NCBI RefSeq assembly: GCF_036013975.1
Contig: NZ_CP107904.1
Coordinates: 7,287,001 to 7,351,000 of the forward strand
Origin: Kitasatospora sp. NBC_00458
Lineage (GTDB): Bacteria > Actinomycetota > Actinomycetes > Streptomycetales > Streptomycetaceae
Length of the DNA stretch: 64,000 bases
Direction: 5' to 3'
Part shown: positions 60,240-64,000 of the stretch, piece by piece
Layout: every line of letters starts with the position of its first letter
How positions within the stretch are numbered: the stretch's first letter is position 1
Position numbers and translations under genes: made by a program
The notes under the pieces: model-generated
What the model was told of the DNA's origin: nothing
Database searches by the model: none
Seen by the model: only the letters and a program-made list of their open reading frames with translations

Positions 60240-60867
60240 CCCCACCGCGACCGCCGCCCCCGCCACCGCCTCCGGCTCCGCCGCCGACCCGCGCTGGCGG
60301 GGCGGTCCGGCGGCCGCGGTGAAGATCCTCGTCGCGGGCGGATTCGGCGCGGGCAAGACCACCCTCGTCGGCTCGGTGAGCGAGATCCGCCCGCTGCGGA
60401 CCGAGGAGGAACTGAGCGAACTGGGCCGCCCGGTGGACGACACCGCCGGGGTGGAGACCAAGCGCACCACGACGGTGGCGATGGATTTCGGCCGGATCGA
60501 CCTGCGGCCCGGGCTCGCGCTCTACCTGTTCGGCACGCCCGGCCAGGACCGGTTCTGGTTCGTCTGGGACGAGCTGGCGCGCGGTGCGCTCGGCGCGGTC
60601 GTGCTCGCCGACACCCGCCGGCTGGCCGACTGCTTCCCGTCGGTGGACTTCTTCGAGCAGCGCGGGATCCCGTTCCTGGTCGCGGTGAACTGCTTCGAGG
60701 GCAGTCGGGTGTTCGCCCCCGAGGAGGTCCGGGACGCGCTCGACCTGGACCCGGACATCCCGGTCGTGCTCTGCGACGCCCGTCTCCGGGAGGACGGCAA
60801 GGAGATCCTGGTCGCGCTGGTCGAGCACGCCGCGACCCGACGCCGGGTCGCCCCGATCCGGGGCTGA
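60220..60867 (+). CDS. cvnD: CvnD Ras-like small GTPase (conservon)
   Basis: A 215-residue GTP-binding protein. P-loop GGFGAGKTTLV is followed by TKRTTTVAMDFGRI (switch region) and LFGTPGQDRFWFVWDELARGALG (G3). The usual NKxD is changed to NCFEG. The CvnD proteins are conserved in this. It completes the operon. No cvnE-type cytochrome P450 gene follows, unlike some conservons. Confidence 0.95.
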   Translation: MDSVRSDPTATAAPATASGSAADPRWRGGPAAAVKILVAGGFGAGKTTLVGSVSEIRPLRTEEELSELGRPVDDTAGVETKRTTTVAMDFGRIDLRPGLALYLFGTPGQDRFWFVWDELARGALGAVVLADTRRLADCFPSVDFFEQRGIPFLVAVNCFEGSRVFAPEEVRDALDLDPDIPVVLCDARLREDGKEILVALVEHAATRRRVAPIRG

Positions 60868-60875
60868 ACCGCCCG

Positions 60876-60900
60876 GCGGGGGTCGGTCCGACCGCCCCGC
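60876..60900 (+). terminator. hairpin after the conservon
   Basis: GGTCGG-T-CCGACC is a perfect six-base dyad, extended by GCGGG against CCCGC with a two-base bulge, starting nine bases after the cvnD stop codon. Confidence 0.5.
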
Positions 60901-61105
60901 GGCGGCCCCGTCTCATTCCGGCGTCCACATGTCGGACGATCGTGGCTCAGTAGGTTGCCTTGACCGGCCCGGCATGGAAGGCTCTGTCGACGAAGGCCGT
61001 CCGGCCCCTTGCCGGGATGCCTCGACATGCGGTGAACGCATCGCGTACAGCGCAGCGCAGCACGGGTCGTGCGGCGCGCCGTGACCAGAGGGGGAGGGCA
61101 GTGTC

Positions 61106-61222
61106 GTGAACGTCGAGCAGCGATGCGCCGCAGCCGCGCCCGCCCCGGCCCCGGTCACCCCGGCGCTGACCGTCCGGCGGTACATCGACCACGCATTGAT
61201 CTGCAGCGCCTGCTGTCGGTGA
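61106..61222 (+). CDS. Cys-terminated short ORF (possible leader peptide)
   Basis: A 38-residue frame from a GTG with a strong GGGGGAGG site eight bases upstream. The last residues are RRYIDHALICSACCR, with three Cys in the final five positions before the stop. That ending resembles streptomycete leader peptides (pattern VDLLRVxSAxCR) that precede sulfur genes. The nearest downstream gene is a winged-helix regulator ~500 bases away, so what it would control is unclear. Confidence 0.45.
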   Translation: MNVEQRCAAAAPAPAPVTPALTVRRYIDHALICSACCR

Positions 61223-61523
61223 CCCGGTCACACCCCGCCGAACCCGTCACCGTCCTCCCGAGGAACCTCCCGGCCCGCGCGCCCCGTCAGGGCGTGCCCC
61301 GGCGGCGCCCTTCCGACAGGGACTGACGGTCCATCAAATCGTCGACCCGGCAGCACCGGACAACCCTCCGGTGGGCCGCCGTCAACCTGCCGCTTCGCGG
61401 AGAGCACCAGTGAACCTCGCCTGCCCCACCTCCCCTCCGGCCGCCACCACCACGACCGCCCGTGCGGGCGGGGCGGCCCGGACGGCACGGTGCAACGGTC
61501 CGTTCACATGGTTGAATGGGCGC

Positions 61524-61655
61524 ATGAATCACGTCGTGGACAGCAGCAGGGGTCGTCACCTCGACCTTGAGCCGTTCTGGCCGTCCCGGCAGCCGCACCT
61601 GTTCGACCAGACGTGTCCGGGGTCGCCCAGCGCGTCCCGGCTCTCCCTCCGCTGA
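61524..61655 (+). CDS. possible 43-residue protein ahead of the winged-helix regulator
   Basis: A short frame (MNHVVDSSRGRHLDLEPFWP at the front) with no good ribosome site. The composition looks less biased than the shadow frames around it, and a bulky aromatic run (DLEPFWPSRQPHLFDQ) hints at real coding. No family recognised. Confidence 0.28.
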   Translation: MNHVVDSSRGRHLDLEPFWPSRQPHLFDQTCPGSPSASRLSLR

Positions 61656-61737
61656 CCCAAGGTCAGTTCTCGGCAGCACGCCCGGTCGACGCGCAGACGA
61701 CTCCACCCCGTCCGTCACGCGCGAAATGAGCGGCATC

Positions 61738-62553
61738 ATGTCTTCTTCCTCTACGGCCACCCTTCCCCTTCCCGCCGCGACCCCGCACCTGCGCGCGGTC
61801 CGCTCCGTCCCCTCGACCGGCGAACGATGGCACGGCGGGCCGGTCCCGCCGCGTCCGACGGCCGCTCAGCCCGCGCCTCCGGTGCCTTCGCAGGCTCCGC
61901 TCCCGCCGTACGGGGCGGGCGTCCCGCAGCCCGGCCAGCTCCCGGCGGCGCCGCAGGCGCTGCTCGCGGCGCTGCCCGAGGGCGCGGCGGTCGTCGCGGC
62001 ACTCCCGCACGGCACGCTGCCGCAGGCGCTGCTGGCCCAGTACGGCGCGCAGTTCGGCGCCGCCGGGCACCCGATGGTCGGGTACCTCGTGCTGGTGCCG
62101 GCCGAGAACGCGTCCGCCACCGGTGCGGTCCCGGGTGTGCTCCCCGTCGCGACCGTCCCCGCGCCCGCCTCCCCGGCGGTCGCCCCCGCGGTCGCCGGCA
62201 TCGGACCCGTCGGTCCGGCGCCGACCGGCACCGCGACCGCCTCCGTCCGCCCGGTCCGCCCCGCCGGGCGCGGCATCAGCGTGGACGTGGAGCGGCGCAA
62301 CGCCTACGTCGACGGGCAGTTGCTCGACCTCACCTACCTGGAGTTCGAGCTGCTGGCCCACCTGACCGAGCACCCGCAGCGCGTCCACACCCGCGACCAC
62401 CTGGTCTCCGCCGTCTGGGGCTACGGCCACGTCGGTGACGGCCGGACGGTCGACGTGCACGTCGCCCGGCTCCGCCGCAAGCTCGGTGTGGCCTACCGCG
62501 ACAGCATCGTGACGGTCCGTCGGGTCGGGTACAAGTACACCCCGGTGGCGTGA
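61738..62553 (+). CDS. winged-helix (OmpR-type DNA-binding domain) regulator without receiver
   Basis: A 271-residue protein. The first ~170 residues are Pro/Ala-rich with a weakly ordered part (LPEGAAVVAALPHGTLPQALLAQYG). The last ~95 form a complete OmpR/PhoB-type DNA-binding domain (ISVDVERRNAYVDGQLLDLTYLEFELLAHLTEHPQRVHTRDHL, VDVHVARLRRKLGV, TVRRVGYKY). There is no receiver domain, so it is not a standard response regulator. An ATG four codons earlier (MSGIM) is an alternative start. Its targets are unknown. Confidence 0.85.
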   Translation: MSSSSTATLPLPAATPHLRAVRSVPSTGERWHGGPVPPRPTAAQPAPPVPSQAPLPPYGAGVPQPGQLPAAPQALLAALPEGAAVVAALPHGTLPQALLAQYGAQFGAAGHPMVGYLVLVPAENASATGAVPGVLPVATVPAPASPAVAPAVAGIGPVGPAPTGTATASVRPVRPAGRGISVDVERRNAYVDGQLLDLTYLEFELLAHLTEHPQRVHTRDHLVSAVWGYGHVGDGRTVDVHVARLRRKLGVAYRDSIVTVRRVGYKYTPVA

Positions 62554-62557
62554 ACCG

Positions 62558-62615
62558 CCGCTGAGCTCCACCGACTTCCGCCGAGTACCGCTGAGCTCCA
62601 CCGACTTCCGCCGAG
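62558..62615. repeat. two 28-bp direct repeats after the winged-helix gene
   Basis: CCGCTGAGCTCCACCGACTT plus eight more bases occurs twice at 30-base spacing, then decays into CCGAGCAGCACCGAGTACCG-type units up to about 62643. It lies between the stop codon and the hairpin terminator. Probably slippage; function unknown. Confidence 0.75.
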
Positions 62616-62646
62616 CAGCACCGAGTACCGCCGAGCATCGCCGTAC

Positions 62647-62676
62647 GGGCCGGGCGTTCATCCGAACGCCCGGCCC
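62647..62676. terminator. perfect 13-bp hairpin between convergent regulators
   Basis: GGGCCGGGCGTTC and GAACGCCCGGCCC are fully complementary with the loop ATCC. It lies between the winged-helix gene and the convergent IclR gene and probably serves both. Confidence 0.88.
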
Positions 62677-62698
62677 TCGGGCATGGGCTGACGATGCG

Positions 62699-63481
62699 TC
62701 AGGCGCGCTGGTCCGGCGGCAGCAGCAGGACGGCCAGGGCGGCGGCGCAGGACCGCGCGTGCCCGAGGAACCAGTCCAGCCGGTCGTCGGTGAGGTGCGC
62801 GGGCGTCGAGCGGACGGCCAGCGCGAACCGGGCCTGGCCGGCGCCGTCCAGCACCGGTACGGCCACCGTGCGGATCCCGGTCGCCGACTCGCCGTCGTTG
62901 AGCGCGTGGCCGGCGGACCGGACCTTCGCCAACTCCTCGTCCAGCCGCTCCGGTTCGGTGATGGTCCGGTCGGTGAACGGCGGCAGCGGGCCGAGTGCGG
63001 CCGCCCCCGCCTCGCCGGGCCGCGGCCAGGCCAGCAGCACCTTTCCCAGGGCCGTCGAGTGGAGCGGGCGGCGCAGTCCCAGCCCGGTGTCGGGGCGGAC
63101 GGACGCGCCGACCAGGATCACCGCGTGCGGGCCGCTGCGGATCGCCAGGTCGGCGGTGGCCCCGGTGCGCCGGGAGAGCAGTTCCAGTTCGGGTGCGGCC
63201 AGGTGCAGGCCCCGCTGGTGGAAGGAGAGCTGGCCGAGCTCGGCGACGGCCGGGCCGAGCCGGTAGCGGGCGGTCTGCTCGTCCTGCTCCAGGAACCCGG
63301 CGCTGACCAGGGTGCGGGCGAGCCGGTGTGAGGTCGAGACCGACAGGCCCATCCGGCGGGCCAGGTCCGAGGCGCTCAGGTCGGGGCCGTTGTCGTGGAA
63401 GCAGTGCAGCAGCCCGAGGGCTCGCTGGACGGCCTGGGCGCCGGCCGGCGGGCTCTGGACGGCGGTGGCGGCCTCGGCCAT
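62699..63481 (-). CDS. IclR-family transcriptional regulator
   Basis: A 260-residue regulator. The N-terminal winged helix (AVQRALGLLHCFHDNGPDLSASDLARRMGLSVSTSHRLARTL) is followed by an IclR effector domain (LRRPLHSTALGKVLLAW, GIRTVAVPVLDGAGQARFALAV). It diverges from the leader peptide and sulfonate-type transporter and probably controls them, or itself. Confidence 0.9.
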   Translation of the reverse strand: MAEAATAVQSPPAGAQAVQRALGLLHCFHDNGPDLSASDLARRMGLSVSTSHRLARTLVSAGFLEQDEQTARYRLGPAVAELGQLSFHQRGLHLAAPELELLSRRTGATADLAIRSGPHAVILVGASVRPDTGLGLRRPLHSTALGKVLLAWPRPGEAGAAALGPLPPFTDRTITEPERLDEELAKVRSAGHALNDGESATGIRTVAVPVLDGAGQARFALAVRSTPAHLTDDRLDWFLGHARSCAAALAVLLLPPDQRA

Positions 63482-63564
63482 GGCACCTCTCGTTCTGTCC
63501 GGCGCTCCGGCCGGTTCACCGGAGTCGCTCCCAGACTATGGCAGCGTGTGCTGCGGATTTGTGT

Positions 63565-63575
63565 CAACGACGTTG
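63565..63575. promoter_or_regulatory. CAACG-A-CGTTG palindrome in the IclR/transporter gap
   Basis: A perfect 11-base dyad in an AT-richer patch (TTGTGT-CAACGACGTTG-CAATG) midway between the divergent genes. IclR proteins often bind short dyads of this size, so it is a candidate operator. Confidence 0.5.
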
Positions 63576-63713
63576 CAATGGGATGCCGTTCATGAACAAG
63601 TGATCCCACCATGTGGCAAAGGCTTGCCTCGCGCTCCCTCGTCGTGGAACGCTCGGCGCAGCGCACCGGACGAGCCCCGTCCACCGCGCCGGACCGCAGG
63701 AAGGAGCAGCGCC

Positions 63714-63758
63714 GTGACGACCCACCGGTGCCCCGCCCCCTGCGTCTGTTGTCGCTGA
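63714..63758 (+). CDS. Cys-rich leader peptide (14 residues)
   Basis: MTTHRCPAPCVCCR, from a GTG with AAGGAG seven bases upstream, ends in CxCCR just before the stop: four Cys in 14 residues. It lies ~110 bases before a sulfonate-type ABC binding-protein gene. In mycobacteria, polycysteine short ORFs ahead of sulfur-assimilation operons act as cysteine-responsive attenuators, and streptomycetes carry similar leaders. Ribosome stalling at the Cys codons when cysteine is low would then let the operon be expressed. The arrangement is seen; the mechanism is inferred. Confidence 0.75.
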   Translation: MTTHRCPAPCVCCR

Positions 63759-63866
63759 CGCGCCGTCCGCGCCGACCGCCCACACCCCCGCCGCCGCAAG
63801 GCCGGTGCGCGCCAGTACCGCGCCCCGCCGCACCCGTGCGCACCCAGCCGCAGAGGAACCGTCACC

Positions 63867-64000
63867 GTGCCCAGCCACGCCAGCAGTACCCCCGGCCCCG
63901 CCCCCGCGGCCGCCGCCGATGTCCCGCCGGACCTCTGGTTCACCCGCTGCCCCGTCCCCACCGCGACCGGCATCGCCGCCGACCAGGGATGGCTCGCCCG
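63867..64000 (+). CDS. sulfonate/nitrate-type ABC transporter substrate-binding protein, 5' end
   Basis: The first 44 codons of a gene that runs off the window. After an Ala/Pro-rich start comes DLWFTRCPVPTATGIAADQGWLA, the N-terminal strand-helix of SsuA/TauA-like binding proteins (the PVPTATGIA pattern is shared with the alkanesulfonate-type proteins of streptomycetes). The start is a GTG with AGAGGA nine bases upstream. Importantly, no signal peptide is visible, so either the protein uses an unusual export route or the start is further downstream. It is preceded by the Cys leader. Confidence 0.7.
   Translation, partial: MPSHASSTPGPAPAAAADVPPDLWFTRCPVPTATGIAADQGWLA

Noticed and set aside
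1..64000. tRNA, rRNA, CRISPR, insertion sequence, integrase or attachment site
   Set aside because: No cloverleaf with a TTCGA-type loop outside coding sequence, no regular repeat-spacer array, and no transposase or integrase domain seen on either strand.

Overview
The window is very GC-rich chromosomal DNA, dense in genes and in four-base ATGA/GTGA overlaps. It carries DmdR/IdeR-type iron boxes, a conservon (cvnA-D) and many GTG starts. Together these point to a Streptomyces or Kitasatospora-like actinomycete. I see no rRNA, tRNA, CRISPR array, transposase or phage gene, so this reads as chromosome arm or core-border sequence rather than a mobile island.

Layout. 1-4.2 kb: a C4-dicarboxylate symporter divergent from a CitA/DcuS-type sensor kinase and its response regulator. 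4.2-4.9 kb: a PIN-domain toxin-antitoxin pair. 5.1-18.4 kb: an iron-regulated NRPS-independent siderophore (NIS) locus. Diaminobutyrate aminotransferase and decarboxylase lie on the plus strand behind one iron box. A minus-strand operon carries ATP-grasp ligase, NIS synthetase, a small Pro-rich ORF, a second NIS synthetase and a fold-III PLP decarboxylase. Two further iron boxes lie between that operon and a divergent FhuF-type reductase. Two unrelated minus-strand genes (a lipoprotein and an inositol-phosphatase-like enzyme) sit inside the locus. 18.5-24.3 kb: small metabolic genes (VOC, P-loop kinase, dienelactone hydrolase, two GNATs) and an iron-siderophore binding lipoprotein. 24.4-29.0 kb: a MerR regulator divergent from a Baeyer-Villiger-type monooxygenase/hydrolase/SDR operon.

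29.1-32.5 kb: a compact four-gene minus-strand operon of unknown role. It runs from a 66-residue peptide with a hydrophobic C-terminus through two alpha-helical proteins to a beta-lactamase-fold serine hydrolase. 32.7-41.9 kb: an SDR, an ABC exporter behind a MarR-like palindrome, an acyltransferase, an EF-hand protein, a glycosyltransferase/CDP-glycerol transferase fusion, a YjbQ protein and a DUF1990 protein. 42.4-46.7 kb: SbcCD nuclease. 47-55.5 kb: NUDIX, VOC, a secreted SGNH hydrolase, a deazaflavin-reductase/hemerythrin fusion, a secreted polysaccharide deacetylase and a long-chain acyl-CoA ligase. 56.0-60.9 kb: the cvnABCD conservon. 61-64 kb: a winged-helix regulator, an IclR regulator and, at the right edge, the start of a sulfonate-type ABC binding protein preceded by a 14-residue Cys-rich leader peptide.

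How the genes fit together. The aminotransferase/decarboxylase pair should supply 1,3-diaminopropane, and the minus operon should condense it or another amine with citrate-like acids. No N-hydroxylase is present, so a carboxylate or mixed ligand is more likely than a classical schizokinen-type hydroxamate. FhuF-like reduction would release iron. The least explained items are the Pro-rich ORF coupled at both ends inside the siderophore operon, the 66-residue peptide operon, and two Cys-terminated short ORFs that look like cysteine-responsive leaders.
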